Positions 9,130 to 18,752 are shown, counted from the first letter of the stretch. The stretch is 64,000 nt of DNA from Mediterraneibacter glycyrrhizinilyticus (GCF_016902345.1 NZ_JACJLR010000004.1:87854-151853); one strand, 5' to 3'. The notes: a model not told the origin generated them from the letters alone. A program made the numbers and translations.

Positions 9130-9217
9130 CACTAAGCTCGAAAAAACCTCGCTAAGTTCGCCGAACAGGCATCACACTAAGTTCAAGCTGCGCTTATCAG
9201 CTTGCTCTCACTAAGTG
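9130..9217. repeat. CACTAAG-type hairpin repeat in the rpmJ-rpsM gap
   Basis: The segment 9130-9157 reads CACTAAGCTCGAAAAAACC then TCGCTAAGT. It is the exact reverse complement of 28 bases at 19707-19734. Further CACTAAG motifs follow at about 9174 and 9208, with a hairpin AAGCTGcgcttatCAGCTT between them. Confidence 0.7.
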
Positions 9218-9219
9218 TT

Positions 9220-9333
9220 CTAGCCTTGACGCTGTTTGTGCTTCGGATTCTCACAGATTACTCTGATGCTTCCTTTTCTTTTGATGATCTTGCATTTTTC
9301 ACAAATTGGTTTAACTGATGATCTAACCTTCAT
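9220..9333 (-). CDS. rpmJ: 50S ribosomal protein L36
   Basis: This 37-codon gene reads [20 protein letters not shown] and ends NPKHKQRQG before a TAG stop. Three cysteines and a histidine form the zinc ribbon, so this is the zinc-binding form. GGAGG lies eight bases before the ATG. It is the first gene after the promoter at 9415-9444 and a leader hairpin. Confidence 0.96.
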   Translation of the reverse strand: MKVRSSVKPICEKCKIIKRKGSIRVICENPKHKQRQG

Positions 9334-9376
9334 GTCAAATCCTCCTTCCCTGCTTTGCTCTGCCTACAATTCCCGT

Positions 9377-9404
9377 CATTTTTGGGCACACCACCCCAAA
9401 AATG
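9377..9404 (-). promoter_or_regulatory. Hairpin in the rpmJ leader
   Basis: Arms CATTTTTGGG (9377-9386) and CCCAAAAATG (9395-9404) pair perfectly over 10 bp with an 8-base loop. It is in the transcript between the 9415-9444 promoter and rpmJ. No T-run follows, so it is not a terminator; it could be a stabilising or protein-binding element. Confidence 0.5.
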
Positions 9405-9414
9405 GCCGTTTAAT

Positions 9415-9444
9415 AGTATAGCACTTAATGCATGCCAAAGTCAA
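9415..9444 (-). promoter_or_regulatory. Internal promoter upstream of rpmJ (alpha operon)
   Basis: The minus strand carries -35 TTGACT (9439-9444), an 18-base spacer and an extended -10 TGCTATACT (TATACT at 9415-9420). It would drive rpmJ-rpsM-rpsK-rpsD-rpoA-rplQ independently of the upstream S10-spc genes. Confidence 0.75.
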
Positions 9445-9481
9445 TTATTTTTTATATAAAAATGAGGGATATTAAGAGGAA

Positions 9482-9545
9482 GTTCCGTTCGCCAAGCTCG
9501 AAAAAACCTTGCTGATCTCACGGAACGACCTCGCACTAAGCAAGG
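9482..9545. repeat. Degenerate CACTAAG-type repeat between infA and rpmJ
   Basis: AAGCTCGAAAAAACCT (9494-9509) is shared with the repeats at 9130 and 19707. It is enclosed by inverted arms GTTCCGT (9482-9488) and ACGGAAC (about 9520-9526), and a CACTAAG motif follows at about 9534. Confidence 0.55.
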
Positions 9546-9569
9546 TAACATCCACGCCAGTGCTTTCGG

Positions 9570-9788
9570 TCATTTATCTCTCCATACGATCCGGCCCTTG
9601 CTCAGATCATAGGGCGACATCTCCAAAGTAACTTTATCTCCCGGAAGAATCTTGATAAAATTCATTCTCAGCTTGCCGCTGATATGAGCCAGTACGACAT
9701 GCCCGTTCTCAAGTTCCACTTTAAACATTGCATTCGGGAGTTTCTCTACTACAACTCCCTCAATTTCAATCACGTCAGCTTTTGACAT
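9570..9788 (-). CDS. infA: Translation initiation factor IF-1
   Basis: The 72-residue product starts [20 protein letters not shown] at the ATG at 9788, which has GGAGGATTTGAA upstream; a longer upstream reading adds 29 residues with no family similarity. The S1/OB-fold core contains [20 protein letters not shown] and ends [11 protein letters not shown]-1 occupies the A site of the 30S subunit during initiation. Confidence 0.97.
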   Translation of the reverse strand: MSKADVIEIEGVVVEKLPNAMFKVELENGHVVLAHISGKLRMNFIKILPGDKVTLEMSPYDLSKGRIVWRDK

Positions 9789-9875
9789 TTCAAATCCTCC
9801 TGCATACAAAGCGGTCTTACTCCCCGCTCCACTCATTGCCATTCTTGGACAGGCTGCAAAAGCCTGTTCCCGCAT

Positions 9876-10118
9876 TTATTCCTGCTGTTCGTATTCTCTG
9901 ATCACTCTTCTGATCTCAATATCACTGGAAATATCCTCCGCCGTTCTCTTCAGTACAGGCTGAAGATGACGGATATTTTTCCTTTTCATCCGGCTTAAGG
10001 GGCGCAGGCCCCCGTCCGCCAGATATACATATTCATTTTTGACACTGATTATGACATATATACAGCCTTTATCACGTCCTGCTTTTGATCTTGCCAGCGT
10101 TCCCGGTCTGTAATCCAT
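9876..10118 (-). CDS. KOW-domain RNA-binding protein, L14e-like
   Basis: This 80-residue basic protein starts MDYRPGTLARSKAGRDKGCIY, the KOW motif with the invariant GRDKG, and continues as a small SH3-like barrel with YVYLADGGLRPLSRMKRKN. Clostridia often carry such a gene between adk/map and infA; the function is unknown beyond likely RNA or ribosome binding. It starts six bases after the adk stop, so translation is probably coupled. In related gene orders map lies just before it; here map is absent. Confidence 0.8.
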   Translation of the reverse strand: MDYRPGTLARSKAGRDKGCIYVIISVKNEYVYLADGGLRPLSRMKRKNIRHLQPVLKRTAEDISSDIEIRRVIREYEQQE

Positions 10119-10124
10119 AATTGA

Positions 10125-10769
10125 TCACTCTCCGAGGATCTTTACGATCTCTGCAAAGACGTCGTCGATGTCGATCGTTCCATCCACATCTCTGAGAATA
10201 CCGGACTCTTTATAGTAATCGATCAGCGGCTGTGTCTGCTCATGATAAACTCCCAGTCTCTTCTGGACTGTTTCCGGCTTGTCATCATCTCTGAGGATGA
10301 GGCTTCCGCCGCATTTGTCACAGATGCCTTCCTTCTCTGTCGGCGCATATACGATGTGGTATGTTGCACCGCAGTCAACACAGGCTCTTCTTCCCGACAT
10401 ACGGTTTACGATGTTCTCGTCAGGCACTTCCACATTGATCGCATAGTCCATCTTTTCACCCATTCCCGCAAGCGCTTTGTCCAGCGCCTCAGCCTGGGGG
10501 ATCGTCCTCGGAAAACCGTCAAGAACATAACCGCCTGTACAGTCATCCTGTTTCACTCTGTCTACTACAAGATCCACAACGAGTTCATCCGGCACGAGAA
10601 GTCCCTGATCCATATAAGTCTTTGCCTTCTTTCCCAGTTCCGTCCCGTTCTTGATGTTCGCCCTGAAGATGTCCCCCGTAGAAATATGGGGAATTGAGTA
10701 TTTCTCGGCAATCTTTTTGGCCTGTGTCCCTTTTCCCGCACCCGGGGCTCCCAACATGATAATCTTCAT
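10125..10769 (-). CDS. adk: Adenylate kinase, zinc-lid type
   Basis: This 214-residue enzyme interconverts ATP, ADP and AMP. It shows the P-loop [10 protein letters not shown] (about 7-16), the DGFPRT segment, and a lid with two CxxC pairs (CVDCG and CDKCG, about 130-155) that bind zinc, the long Gram-positive form. It lies directly downstream of secY in the spc operon. Confidence 0.98.
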   Translation of the reverse strand: MKIIMLGAPGAGKGTQAKKIAEKYSIPHISTGDIFRANIKNGTELGKKAKTYMDQGLLVPDELVVDLVVDRVKQDDCTGGYVLDGFPRTIPQAEALDKALAGMGEKMDYAINVEVPDENIVNRMSGRRACVDCGATYHIVYAPTEKEGICDKCGGSLILRDDDKPETVQKRLGVYHEQTQPLIDYYKESGILRDVDGTIDIDDVFAEIVKILGE

Positions 10770-10898
10770 CTTCTACTCCTCCATTCTCTTTGGAATTTAT
10801 AGTCAAAACGCAGCACTGCAGCGCTTTGCTCTCTGTAAACCACGTTAGCCCGCTGGGTTTCATCCGTTTTTCAGGACGAAACCGGGCGAGCTGTTATA

Positions 10899-12251
10899 TC
10901 AGTATCCCAGGTAGCTGTTTTTCATGCTGCTCCCTTTATTATTCAAAAATCCTGTATAATTTCTCACGAGCATCTGGGACTCGATCTTTTTGATCGTATC
11001 AAGCACAACACCCACGATAATAATGAGCGATGTTCCGCCAAAAGAAACATTTGCCCCGAATACACCGTTGAAGAAATATGGGATGACCTGAACAATGATC
11101 AGTCCGCATGCACCGATGAAGATGATATAGTTCAGGATTTTCTGCAGATACTCTACCGTCGGTTTTCCGGGACGGATACCCGGGATAAATCCTCCGCTCT
11201 TTTTCATGTTGTTTGCAATCTCAAGCGGATTGAATGTGATCGATGTGTAGAAGTATGCAAAAAATACAGTAAGTATGATATAAACGAGAAGTCCGATCGA
11301 ATAAATCGGATTTTGCGGATCACACCAGTTATTGGAATTCATTCCTGCCAATATCTGGCTTCCGATACCAGTGCCATTTCCCGCGCCTACGAACTGTGCG
11401 ATCACGATAGGCGTCTGCATCAGCGAAGATGCAAAAATAACCGGGATAACACCCGCAGTATTGACACGGAGCGGGATGTGTGTGGACTGTCCGCCATACA
11501 TCTTTCTTCCCTGGACTTTCTTAGAATACTGTACTGCGATCCTTCTCTCACCGCTCTGCAGGATAACTACAAAGACGATCACGACAAGGATAACAGCCAG
11601 GATGACAAGTCCGGCAAGTCCGCCCTGGGCAATTGATTTCCCCTGGATAAACTGTGTATACAGTGTAACACAATCATCCGGTATACGGGAGAGGATATTG
11701 ATCAGAAGGACGATGGAAATACCGTTTCCAACACCCTTTTCTGTGATTCTCTCTCCAATCCACATCAGGAATGCGCTTCCCGCAGTCAGTGTACAAACTA
11801 CGATCGCGCAGTTTACAAAATTGTATTCCTCGAGGAGCCCCTGACGTCCAAATCCAACTGCCATCGCCGTGGATTCGATCAGCGCCAGTCCCACTGTCAC
11901 GTATCTGGTGATCGCCGCGATCTTCTTTCTTCCATCTTCTCCTTCTTTCTGCATTTCCTCAAGTTTTGGAATCGCAATAGTAAGGAGCTGCATAATGATG
12001 GATGATGTGATGTACGGCGTGATGCTCAGCGCGAATACGGACATGTTTGTAAAGGAACCGCCGGTGAACGCCTCAAAGAAATTGAATGCGTCACCGGTCT
12101 GACTTTCAAAGAACTCCTGAATGAAGGTTGGATCAACGCCCGGTGTGGGCAGCTGTGATCCAAATCTAACAACGATAAGCATTACAAATGTATAAAGAAT
12201 CCTCTTGCGTATATCCTCTATCTGAAATGCTCTCCGTACTGTCTTCAGCAT
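10899..12251 (-). CDS. secY: Protein translocase subunit SecY
   Basis: The 450-residue membrane protein starts [21 protein letters not shown] and has ten predicted hydrophobic segments, with GVNPT-like PGVDPTFIQ, the plug-region segment and the cytoplasmic loop ERRIAVQYSKK that contacts the ribosome and SecA. SecY is the channel of the general secretion pathway. Its ATG overlaps the rplO stop by one base (TAATG), so the two are translationally coupled. Confidence 0.98.
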   Translation of the reverse strand: MLKTVRRAFQIEDIRKRILYTFVMLIVVRFGSQLPTPGVDPTFIQEFFESQTGDAFNFFEAFTGGSFTNMSVFALSITPYITSSIIMQLLTIAIPKLEEMQKEGEDGRKKIAAITRYVTVGLALIESTAMAVGFGRQGLLEEYNFVNCAIVVCTLTAGSAFLMWIGERITEKGVGNGISIVLLINILSRIPDDCVTLYTQFIQGKSIAQGGLAGLVILAVILVVIVFVVILQSGERRIAVQYSKKVQGRKMYGGQSTHIPLRVNTAGVIPVIFASSLMQTPIVIAQFVGAGNGTGIGSQILAGMNSNNWCDPQNPIYSIGLLVYIILTVFFAYFYTSITFNPLEIANNMKKSGGFIPGIRPGKPTVEYLQKILNYIIFIGACGLIIVQVIPYFFNGVFGANVSFGGTSLIIIVGVVLDTIKKIESQMLVRNYTGFLNNKGSSMKNSYLGY

Positions 12252-12691
12252 TAGATCACCTCTGCTTTTCCACCAAGTGCCTCAATCTTCTCAGCAGCCT
12301 TTGCACTGAATGCATTAGCCTGAACTGTGAGTTTCTTAGTTAACTCTCCATTTCCAAGAATTTTAACTCCGTCTCTCGGGTTCTTAACGATTCCGTTTTC
12401 GATCAGTGTCTCAACGGATACTGTTGCGCCGTCCTCAAACATCTCAAGCGCGCTCAGATTGATACCGACGATCGTCTTGGAGTTTCTGCAAGTGAAACCT
12501 CTCTTCGGTATTCTTCTGTATAAAGGCATCTGGCCACCTTCAAAGCCCGGACGTGTAGCCCCTGAACGTGCTTTCTGTCCCTTGTGTCCCTTGCCGGCTG
12601 TCTTGCCGTTTCCGGAACCGTGTCCACGGCCTCTTCTGAAATTATCACTCTGTTTTGCACCGTCTGCCGGTCTCAAGTTTGATAAGTCCAT
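12251..12691 (-). CDS. rplO: 50S ribosomal protein L15
   Basis: The product has 146 residues. The N-terminal [20 protein letters not shown] and the glycine-rich [20 protein letters not shown] stretch are diagnostic, as are [18 protein letters not shown] and the C-terminal [13 protein letters not shown]. It binds 23S rRNA late in assembly. It lies between rpmD and secY. Confidence 0.98.
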   Translation of the reverse strand: MDLSNLRPADGAKQSDNFRRGRGHGSGNGKTAGKGHKGQKARSGATRPGFEGGQMPLYRRIPKRGFTCRNSKTIVGINLSALEMFEDGATVSVETLIENGIVKNPRDGVKILGNGELTKKLTVQANAFSAKAAEKIEALGGKAEVI

Positions 12692-12711
12692 GACATTACC
12701 TCCTTATCTTT

Positions 12712-12894
12712 TTATGCCTCTTCTTCAACTTTCACTAAATGTCTAACCTGCTGTACCATACCTCTGGTAGCTGCGTTATCCGGCAGTACGACCGTCTTAT
12801 TCAGCTTCTTGAGGCCAAGGGCTTCAACAGTTCTCTTGTGCTTCGGAATAGCACCGATTGTAGACTTTACTAATGTGATCTTTAAGTTTGCCAT
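12712..12894 (-). CDS. rpmD: 50S ribosomal protein L30
   Basis: This 60-residue protein reads [20 protein letters not shown] and includes [20 protein letters not shown], the short bacterial L30. It sits between rpsE and rplO, its standard place in the spc operon. Confidence 0.97.
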   Translation of the reverse strand: MANLKITLVKSTIGAIPKHKRTVEALGLKKLNKTVVLPDNAATRGMVQQVRHLVKVEEEA

Positions 12895-12911
12895 TACACT
12901 CTTACCTCCTA

Positions 12912-13421
12912 TCAGCCTACGATCTCTTCGATGGATTTACCGCGAAGTCTTGCGACCTCTTCCGGAGTCTTCACACCTTTGAGTCCTTCGATCGTAGCAA
13001 GAACAACATTCTGCTTGTTGTTTGATCCCAGAGATTTTGTACGGATATTCTTGATTCCCGCCATCTCGATAACGGCACGCGCAGGACCGCCGGCGATCAC
13101 ACCGGTACCGTCCGGAGCGTTCTTAAGGAGTACGGAAGAGCTTCCGAATTTTCCGATCACATCATGTGTGATACTTTCGTTCGGATCAAGAGTCACGGAG
13201 ATCATCTTCTTCATCGCGTCCTCTTTTCCCTTGCGGATCGCCTCCGGGATTTCAGTAGCTTTTCCCAAACCTGCACCAACATGGCCTTTTCCGTCGCCGA
13301 CAACAACTAAAGCTGTAAATTTGAAGTTACGACCACCTTTAACAACCTTGGTAACACGTTTGATTGATACCACTTTTTCTAATAATTCCATCTGACTAGC
13401 ATCAATACGTTCCTGTCTCAT
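12912..13421 (-). CDS. rpsE: 30S ribosomal protein S5
   Basis: The 169-residue protein carries the double-stranded RNA-binding-like N-domain ([20 protein letters not shown]) and a C-domain with [19 protein letters not shown]. It lies at the mRNA entry and helps decoding accuracy. Confidence 0.98.
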   Translation of the reverse strand: MRQERIDASQMELLEKVVSIKRVTKVVKGGRNFKFTALVVVGDGKGHVGAGLGKATEIPEAIRKGKEDAMKKMISVTLDPNESITHDVIGKFGSSSVLLKNAPDGTGVIAGGPARAVIEMAGIKNIRTKSLGSNNKQNVVLATIEGLKGVKTPEEVARLRGKSIEEIVG

Positions 13422-13437
13422 CTGTGTTCTCCCTTCC

Positions 13438-13806
13438 TTAGAAATTCAGCCCAGCTTCTCTTGCTGCGTCTGCCAGTGCTTTGATTTTTCCCTGATATAT
13501 AAAGCCGCCTCTGTCAAAGACAACATCTGTGATGCCTTTTTCCTTTGCTCTCTCAGCGATCACTTTTCCAAGGTACGCTGCAGCCTCAACATTGTTGGTC
13601 TTCTCAAGCTCTGCCTTCACATCTTTCTGAAGAGTGGAAGCGGAAACAAGAGTATTGCCAACAGTATCGTCGATGATCTGAGCGTACATATGATTATTGC
13701 TTCTGAACACAGCTAAACGCGGTCTCTCAGCTGTACCGCTGAAACGGTTGCGTAATTTCATGTGTTTTTTTCTACGAACTTCGCTTCTTGATTTCTTACT
13801 AACCAT
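13438..13806 (-). CDS. rplR: 50S ribosomal protein L18
   Basis: I start at the ATG at 13806 ([20 protein letters not shown]), 122 residues, because AAGGAGAG lies eight bases upstream; a GTG two codons earlier would abut that site. The motifs [20 protein letters not shown] and [19 protein letters not shown] are typical. L18 binds 5S rRNA. Confidence 0.97.
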   Translation of the reverse strand: MVSKKSRSEVRRKKHMKLRNRFSGTAERPRLAVFRSNNHMYAQIIDDTVGNTLVSASTLQKDVKAELEKTNNVEAAAYLGKVIAERAKEKGITDVVFDRGGFIYQGKIKALADAAREAGLNF

Positions 13807-13823
13807 TTTCACACTCTCCTTAT

Positions 13824-14366
13824 TTATTTCTTACCAGTCTTACCAACTTTACGTCTGATCACTTCATCAGCATACTTGATACCTTTACCCTTGTAAGGTT
13901 CCGGTCTTCTCTTGTCTCTGATCTCAGCCGCATACTGTCCAACTTTTTCTTTATCGATACCTTTGACAGTGATCTTGTTCTGTCCTTCCAGAACAGTCTC
14001 AACGCCTTCCGGATCGATCATCTCAACTGGATGAGAGTATCCAAGGTTCAGTGTCAGTTTATTTCCAGATTTTGCAGCTCTGTATCCAACACCGTTTACT
14101 TCAAGGACCTTCTCGTATCCCTGAGTCACACCGATAACCATATTGTTGATCAGTGTTCTTGTCAGACCATGGAGAGATTTCATTCTCTTCAGATCATTCG
14201 GTCTTGTTACAACAACGTGCCCATCTTCTACTTTGATTTCCATTTCAACCGGAAGCTCTCTTGTGAGAGTTCCCTTCGGACCTTTTACAGTCACAACATT
14301 TTTCTCTGCAATTTCAACGGTAACTCCGTCCGGAATTGCAACCGGCAGTCTTCCAATACGTGACAT
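13824..14366 (-). CDS. rplF: 50S ribosomal protein L6
   Basis: The 180-residue protein has the duplicated L6 fold, starting [19 protein letters not shown] and ending with [20 protein letters not shown]. It lies near the GTPase-associated centre. About 205 non-coding bases with repeats separate it from rpsH upstream. Confidence 0.98.
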   Translation of the reverse strand: MSRIGRLPVAIPDGVTVEIAEKNVVTVKGPKGTLTRELPVEMEIKVEDGHVVVTRPNDLKRMKSLHGLTRTLINNMVIGVTQGYEKVLEVNGVGYRAAKSGNKLTLNLGYSHPVEMIDPEGVETVLEGQNKITVKGIDKEKVGQYAAEIRDKRRPEPYKGKGIKYADEVIRRKVGKTGKK

Positions 14367-14399
14367 ACCTTTTCCTCCTTAACTTAGATTTTCGGAGCG

Positions 14400-14571
14400 G
14401 ATGCTTTAGCCCGCTCTGTTTTCAGTTACTTTGCGGGAGTCCCCCCCCGCTACACGTCCGTGCGCCTAAGTTCCCCCTTCGCCGCCGGCTCGGGCTCACT
14501 AACGCTTGGGACGAGCCTTCTCACTAAGCTCTGCCTGCGCTGGACGCTTGGCATCGCCAAGTGTTCAGTGC
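14400..14571. repeat. Hairpin-rich repeat block between rpsH and rplF
   Basis: This GC-rich gap of a normally tight operon holds CACTAAG-type motifs (TCACTAACGC near 14494 and TCACTAAGCTC near 14520) and a perfect small hairpin CTTGGC/GCCAAG (about 14547-14561). It resembles the repeat blocks at 9130 and 19659. No gene is seen. Confidence 0.5.
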
Positions 14572-14973
14572 TTACCAAACGTAGCAGAGTACTTCTCCGC
14601 CAACGCCGAGTTTTCTTGCTTCTCTGTCTGTTACGACACCTTTGTTTGTAGAAATGATCGCTGTCCCGAGTCCGCCCAGAACCTTCGGAAGATCCTCTGT
14701 GCTTGCGTATACACGAAGACCCGGTTTGGAAATTCTCTTCAGTCCGGAGATAACTTTCTCATTCTTGTCAGCACCGTATTTCAGTGTGATGTGGATCGTC
14801 TGGAAATTTCCATCTTCTACAAGGTCATATTTTGCGATATATCCTTCATCGAGCAGGATGTTTGCGATAGCAATTTTCATCTTGGATGCCGGTACATCTA
14901 CTGTATCATGTTTTGCAGTATTTGCATTACGGATTCTTGTAAGCATATCTGCAATCGGATCGCTCATAGTCAT
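14572..14973 (-). CDS. rpsH: 30S ribosomal protein S8
   Basis: I start at the ATG at 14973 ([20 protein letters not shown]), 133 residues, with AAGGAGGA seven bases upstream; the longer upstream reading adds 30 unrelated residues that run back into rpsZ. The C-terminal [20 protein letters not shown] is the S8 signature. S8 binds helix 21 of 16S rRNA and is a translational repressor of spc genes in E. coli. Confidence 0.97.
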   Translation of the reverse strand: MTMSDPIADMLTRIRNANTAKHDTVDVPASKMKIAIANILLDEGYIAKYDLVEDGNFQTIHITLKYGADKNEKVISGLKRISKPGLRVYASTEDLPKVLGGLGTAIISTNKGVVTDREARKLGVGGEVLCYVW

Positions 14974-14986
14974 GTGTATGTCCTCC

Positions 14987-15172
14987 TTACCAACTTGCTT
15001 TCTTAACGCCAGGGATCTGTCCTTTGTATGCCAGTTCGCGGAAGCAGATACGGCAGATTCCATATTTTCTCAGATACGCGTGCGGACGTCCGCAGATTCT
15101 GCAGCGGCTGTACTCTCTTGTGGAGAATTTCGGTTTGCGCTGCTGTTTGATCTTCATTGATGTCTTAGCCAT
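14987..15172 (-). CDS. rpsZ: 30S ribosomal protein S14, zinc-binding type Z
   Basis: This 61-residue protein has the two CxxC pairs in [20 protein letters not shown] and the ending [11 protein letters not shown], the short zinc form found in Gram-positive bacteria. It lies between rplE and rpsH. A zinc-free paralog may exist elsewhere but is not in this window. Confidence 0.97.
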   Translation of the reverse strand: MAKTSMKIKQQRKPKFSTREYSRCRICGRPHAYLRKYGICRICFRELAYKGQIPGVKKASW

Positions 15173-15184
15173 GAATTTCCCTCC

Positions 15185-15724
15185 TTACTTTGCAAACGGC
15201 ATATTGAACTGTCTCAATAATTCACGTGCTTCCTCGTCAGTTTTGGCTGTTGTAACGAAGATTACATCCATACCTCTGACTTTGTCGATCTTATCGTACT
15301 CGATCTCGGGGAAAATCAGCTGCTCTTTGATTCCAAGTGCGTAGTTTCCTCTTCCGTCGAATGCGTTCGGATTTACACCTCTGAAGTCACGTACACGGGG
15401 AAGTGCAAGGTTGATCAGACGGTCAACGAACTCGTACATCCTCTCGCCTCTTAACGTAACTTTGCATCCGATCGGCATACCTTCTCTGATCTTGAAGTTA
15501 GCTACGGAGTTCTTTGCTCTTGTGACAACGGCTTTCTGTCCGGAGATCTTCTCCATGTCAGCGATAGCTGACTCAAGGACTTTCGCGTTGTCTTTTGCCT
15601 CGCCGACACCCATGTTGATCACAACTTTGTCCAGCTTCGGCACTTCCATAATGTTTTTATATCCAAATTTCTTGATCATTGCATCAACGATCTCATTCTG
15701 ATACTGATCTTTCAGTCTACTCAA
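15185..15724 (-). CDS. rplE: 50S ribosomal protein L5
   Basis: The 179-residue protein contains [35 protein letters not shown] and [19 protein letters not shown]5 binds 5S rRNA and contacts P-site tRNA. It follows rplX in the standard order. Confidence 0.98.
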   Translation of the reverse strand: MSRLKDQYQNEIVDAMIKKFGYKNIMEVPKLDKVVINMGVGEAKDNAKVLESAIADMEKISGQKAVVTRAKNSVANFKIREGMPIGCKVTLRGERMYEFVDRLINLALPRVRDFRGVNPNAFDGRGNYALGIKEQLIFPEIEYDKIDKVRGMDVIFVTTAKTDEEARELLRQFNMPFAK

Positions 15725-15746
15725 AGTTCTGGCCCTCCTTCCTCAA

Positions 15747-16058
15747 TTAATCGATCACTTCGCCTGTGGATTTTGCGATACGAACCTTCTTGTCGCCATC
15801 CATCTTGAATCCTACTCTTGTCGCCTGTCCTTTGTGTACATACATTACGTTGGACGCGTCAATATAGCCTTCCTGGTGAATGATACCGCCATTCTGGTTC
15901 GCTGCACTCGGCTTAGCGTGTTTTGTCAGCATGTTAACGCCTTCAACCAGAACCTTACCGTCTTTTTTATTTACAGCAATAACTTTGCCTTCTTTGTCTT
16001 TATCTTTTCCGGCGATGACCTTTACAGTGTCGCCTTTTTTAATCTTCATAGTTGACAT
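15747..16058 (-). CDS. rplX: 50S ribosomal protein L24
   Basis: I start at the ATG at 16058 ([20 protein letters not shown]), 103 residues, seven bases after AGGGAGGT; a GTG three codons upstream would overlap that site. The KOW motif [18 protein letters not shown] is clear. L24 is an assembly initiator near the tunnel exit. Confidence 0.96.
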   Translation of the reverse strand: MSTMKIKKGDTVKVIAGKDKDKEGKVIAVNKKDGKVLVEGVNMLTKHAKPSAANQNGGIIHQEGYIDASNVMYVHKGQATRVGFKMDGDKKVRIAKSTGEVID

Positions 16059-16071
16059 CTTCGGCACCTCC

Positions 16072-16440
16072 CTACAGTACTTCCGGAGCCAGGGAAACGA
16101 TCTTCATAAAGTGTTTCTCTCGAAGCTCACGGGCTACTGGTCCAAAAATACGTGTTCCACGCGGATTCAAATCATCTTTTATAATAACAGCAGCATTTTC
16201 ATCGAATCTGATATAGGAACCATCTTTACGACGTGCACCTTTTACAGAACGGACAACTACAGCCTTAACGACATCACCTTTTTTTACAACGCCGCCTGGT
16301 GTTGCATCTTTAACAGTCGCAACGATCACATCACCGATGCTCGCATATCTTCTTGTAGAACCGCCAAGCACACGGATGCACAGAAGCTCTTTCGCACCTG
16401 TGTTGTCTGCTACTTTCAGTCTGCTTTCTTGCTGTATCAT
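16072..16440 (-). CDS. rplN: 50S ribosomal protein L14
   Basis: The 122-residue protein begins [20 protein letters not shown] and has [20 protein letters not shown] and the ending [10 protein letters not shown]. It sits at the subunit interface, where it binds the silencing factor RsfS in other bacteria. Confidence 0.98.
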   Translation of the reverse strand: MIQQESRLKVADNTGAKELLCIRVLGGSTRRYASIGDVIVATVKDATPGGVVKKGDVVKAVVVRSVKGARRKDGSYIRFDENAAVIIKDDLNPRGTRIFGPVARELREKHFMKIVSLAPEVL

Positions 16441-16463
16441 GCAGGTAAACCTCCTTCAAATAA

Positions 16464-16721
16464 TTATTTCGCTTTCTCCATGATTTCCACAAGTCTCCAT
16501 CTCTTGTCCTTGGACAGCGGCCTTGTTTCCATAACTTTTACTGTATCTCCAACCTTGCACTCATTGTTTTCATCATGAGCTTTCAGTTTGTAAGTTCTCT
16601 TTACGATCTTTTTGTAAAGCGGGTGTTTCACGTGGTCCTCAACAGCTACGACGATCGTCTTATCCATCTTGTCGCTGACAACCTTACCCGTACGTGTTTT
16701 TCTCAGATTTCTCTCTTCCAC
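16464..16721 (-). CDS. rpsQ: 30S ribosomal protein S17
   Basis: The 85-residue OB-fold protein has [32 protein letters not shown] and [20 protein letters not shown]. It binds 16S rRNA early in assembly and follows rpmC. Confidence 0.98.
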   Translation of the reverse strand: MEERNLRKTRTGKVVSDKMDKTIVVAVEDHVKHPLYKKIVKRTYKLKAHDENNECKVGDTVKVMETRPLSKDKRWRLVEIMEKAK

Positions 16722-16735
16722 GGTCTGTCTCCTTC

Positions 16736-16936
16736 CTACCGTCCGGCCTCTGTGATCAGAGTCTGGATACGGGCGATATTCTTTCTAACTTCCTTGATCC
16801 TGCTTGTGTTGTCCAACTGGTTTGTGGCATTCTGGAACCTTAAGTTAAAAAGCTCCTTCTTAGCAGCTACTAATTCCTGATTTAATTCCTCTACGGATTT
16901 TCCTCTTAATTCTTTTACAAATGTATTAGTTTTCAC
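16736..16936 (-). CDS. rpmC: 50S ribosomal protein L29 (GTG start)
   Basis: No ATG start is available. The GTG at 16936 has AAGGCGG eight bases upstream and gives the expected 66-residue protein, [20 protein letters not shown] to QTLITEAGR; a GTG three codons upstream abuts the binding site. The family core is [20 protein letters not shown]. The start lies inside the end of rplP (11-base overlap), suggesting coupled translation. L29 lies beside the tunnel exit near the trigger-factor site. Confidence 0.9.
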   Translation of the reverse strand: MKTNTFVKELRGKSVEELNQELVAAKKELFNLRFQNATNQLDNTSRIKEVRKNIARIQTLITEAGR

Positions 16937-17363
16937 TGTTATCACCGCCTTCTAAGTCTGCGCGAGAAACAATTTTGCATTTGCAAGGTAACTTATGCAT
17001 TGCAAGTCGAAGTGCCTCTCTAGCTGTTTCCTCTGGTACTCCTGCAATCTCGAACATTACACGGCCCGGTTTTACAACCGCTGCCCAGTACTCAACAGTA
17101 CCTTTACCACTACCCATACGAGTCTCAGCAGGTTTTGCTGTGATCGGTTTATCCGGGAAGATCTTGATCCATACCTTACCACCACGTTTGATATAACGTG
17201 TCATGGCAACACGGGCTGCCTCGATCTGGTTGGAACGGATCCAGCACGGCTCTGTTGCAACAATGCCGTACTCACCATATGCGATCGTGTTACCTCTGAG
17301 AGCTTTACCCTTCATGGTACCACGGAACTGTTTACGACGTTTTACTCTTTTTGGCATTAACAT
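16926..17363 (-). CDS. rplP: 50S ribosomal protein L16
   Basis: The 145-residue protein begins [20 protein letters not shown] and has [20 protein letters not shown] and [20 protein letters not shown]. It organises the A-site and peptidyl transferase region. Its start overlaps the rpsC stop by one base. Confidence 0.98.
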   Translation of the reverse strand: MLMPKRVKRRKQFRGTMKGKALRGNTIAYGEYGIVATEPCWIRSNQIEAARVAMTRYIKRGGKVWIKIFPDKPITAKPAETRMGSGKGTVEYWAAVVKPGRVMFEIAGVPEETAREALRLAMHKLPCKCKIVSRADLEGGDNSEN

Positions 17364-18019
17364 TATCTATCTCTCCCTTCCTTTTCTGATTTAGTCGGAA
17401 GAATCTCGCCTTTGTAAATCCAAACCTTTACACCGACTTTTCCGTAAGTTGTGTCAGCTTCTGCAAATCCATAATCAATGTCAGCTCTGAGTGTCTGAAG
17501 CGGGATAGTTCCCTCGCTGTAGAACTCTGTACGAGCCATATCAGCACCGCCGAGACGTCCGGATACGGAAGTCTTCACTCCGAGAGCTCCTGCCTTCATT
17601 GTTCTTGACATGCAGGATTTCATCGCACGGCGGAAGGAGATACGGTTCTCAAGCTGCTGGGCAATATTCTCAGCTACGAGCTGTGCATCCTTGTCCGGTC
17701 TCTTGATCTCTTTGATATCAACGATCAGCTTCTTGTCTGTATATTTTGCAAGTTCGCCTTTTACCTTTTCAATCTCAGAACCACCCTTACCGATGACAAC
17801 GCCCGGCTTAGCTGTGTAAACTGTGATCTTCACGCGGTCGGAAGCTCTCTCGATCTCGATTCTGGAGATTCCGGCGCTGTATAATCTCTTCTTTAAAAAT
17901 GTTCTGATCTCGTGGTCTTCAACCAGATTGTCAGCGAAATCTTTGTCTGCATACCACTTGGAATCCCAGTCTTTGATAACGCCGACTCTCAAGCCATGAG
18001 GATTTACTTTCTGTCCCAT
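17363..18019 (-). CDS. rpsC: 30S ribosomal protein S3
   Basis: The 218-residue protein has [20 protein letters not shown], a KH domain with [14 protein letters not shown] (about 75-88) and the C-terminal [16 protein letters not shown]3 forms part of the mRNA entry channel. Confidence 0.98.
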   Translation of the reverse strand: MGQKVNPHGLRVGVIKDWDSKWYADKDFADNLVEDHEIRTFLKKRLYSAGISRIEIERASDRVKITVYTAKPGVVIGKGGSEIEKVKGELAKYTDKKLIVDIKEIKRPDKDAQLVAENIAQQLENRISFRRAMKSCMSRTMKAGALGVKTSVSGRLGGADMARTEFYSEGTIPLQTLRADIDYGFAEADTTYGKVGVKVWIYKGEILPTKSEKEGRDR

Positions 18020-18028
18020 AATGCCCTC

Positions 18029-18415
18029 CTATCTTTCATTCAGCACGATTGTGATGTGGCTCATTCTCTTCTCGATCCTGTAAGCCCTGCCCTGTGCTCT
18101 CGGTCTGATTCTCTTCATTGTCGGTCCTTTGTTTGCGTAGCACTCCTCAATGTACAGGTTGCTTGCGCTCATGCCGTTGTTGTTCTCAGCGTTTGCGATC
18201 GCTGATTTAAGCAGTTTCTCTATCACTGTAGAAGCATATCTCGGGTTGTAAGCTAAAATACCGAGTGCTGTTGTTACATCCTTACCTCTGATGGCATCAA
18301 GAACGTAGCATGCCTTCTGAACAGAAATCCTTGCGTAGGAGATCTTAGCTGAAGGTCTTGTATCTCTCTGCTCGTTTCTTTCTCTCTTGATCTGGGATCT
18401 GTGTCCTTTTGCCAT
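18029..18415 (-). CDS. rplV: 50S ribosomal protein L22
   Basis: The 128-residue protein contains AKISYARISVQKACYVLDAI and the tunnel-lining hairpin region ending RIRPRAQGRAYRIEKRMSHI. Mutations in this hairpin give macrolide resistance in other bacteria; I see no obvious deletion here. Confidence 0.98.
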   Translation of the reverse strand: MAKGHRSQIKRERNEQRDTRPSAKISYARISVQKACYVLDAIRGKDVTTALGILAYNPRYASTVIEKLLKSAIANAENNNGMSASNLYIEECYANKGPTMKRIRPRAQGRAYRIEKRMSHITIVLNER

Positions 18416-18444
18416 GGATGAACCCTCCTTTCAAATGTATCTGA

Positions 18445-18726
18445 TTACCTTACTTTCGACTTCTTCTCGTCTTTGCCGTGTCCTCTGTAAGTTCTTGTCG
18501 CAACGAACTCACCGAGTTTGTGTCCAACCATATCCTCTGTAACGTATACCGGGACATGTCTTCTTCCGTCGTGAACGGCGATCGTGTGACCGACGAATGA
18601 CGGGAAGATCGTAGAACGGCGTGACCATGTCTTAATAACTGATTTATCACCAGAAGCATTCATAGCGTCTACTTTTTTCAGTAAGCTTTCGTCTGCAAAT
18701 GGTCCTTTTTTAAGTGAGCGAGCCAT
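18445..18726 (-). CDS. rpsS: 30S ribosomal protein S19
   Basis: The 93-residue protein reads [20 protein letters not shown] and has the family signature [29 protein letters not shown]. It lies in the 30S head and contacts S13. Confidence 0.98.
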   Translation of the reverse strand: MARSLKKGPFADESLLKKVDAMNASGDKSVIKTWSRRSTIFPSFVGHTIAVHDGRRHVPVYVTEDMVGHKLGEFVATRTYRGHGKDEKKSKVR

Positions 18727-18752
18727 AGGTTCTAACCTCCTTGTGAATCTAA

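Larger units (their letters stand above)
8589..9219. other. 631-base non-coding interruption between rpmJ and rpsM
   Basis: These genes are normally close neighbours. The gap holds multi-hairpin repeat copy B (8639-8764), an unassigned stretch (about 8771-9120), and a CACTAAG-type repeat block (9130-9217). The unassigned part contains a nested hairpin whose outer arms are GGATACAC and GTGTATCC and inner arms CGCTCT and AGAGCG (about 8990-9036). The reading frames here (up to 96 codons) show no family I recognise, no good ribosome binding site and no match to ribosomal genes. Confidence 0.6.
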
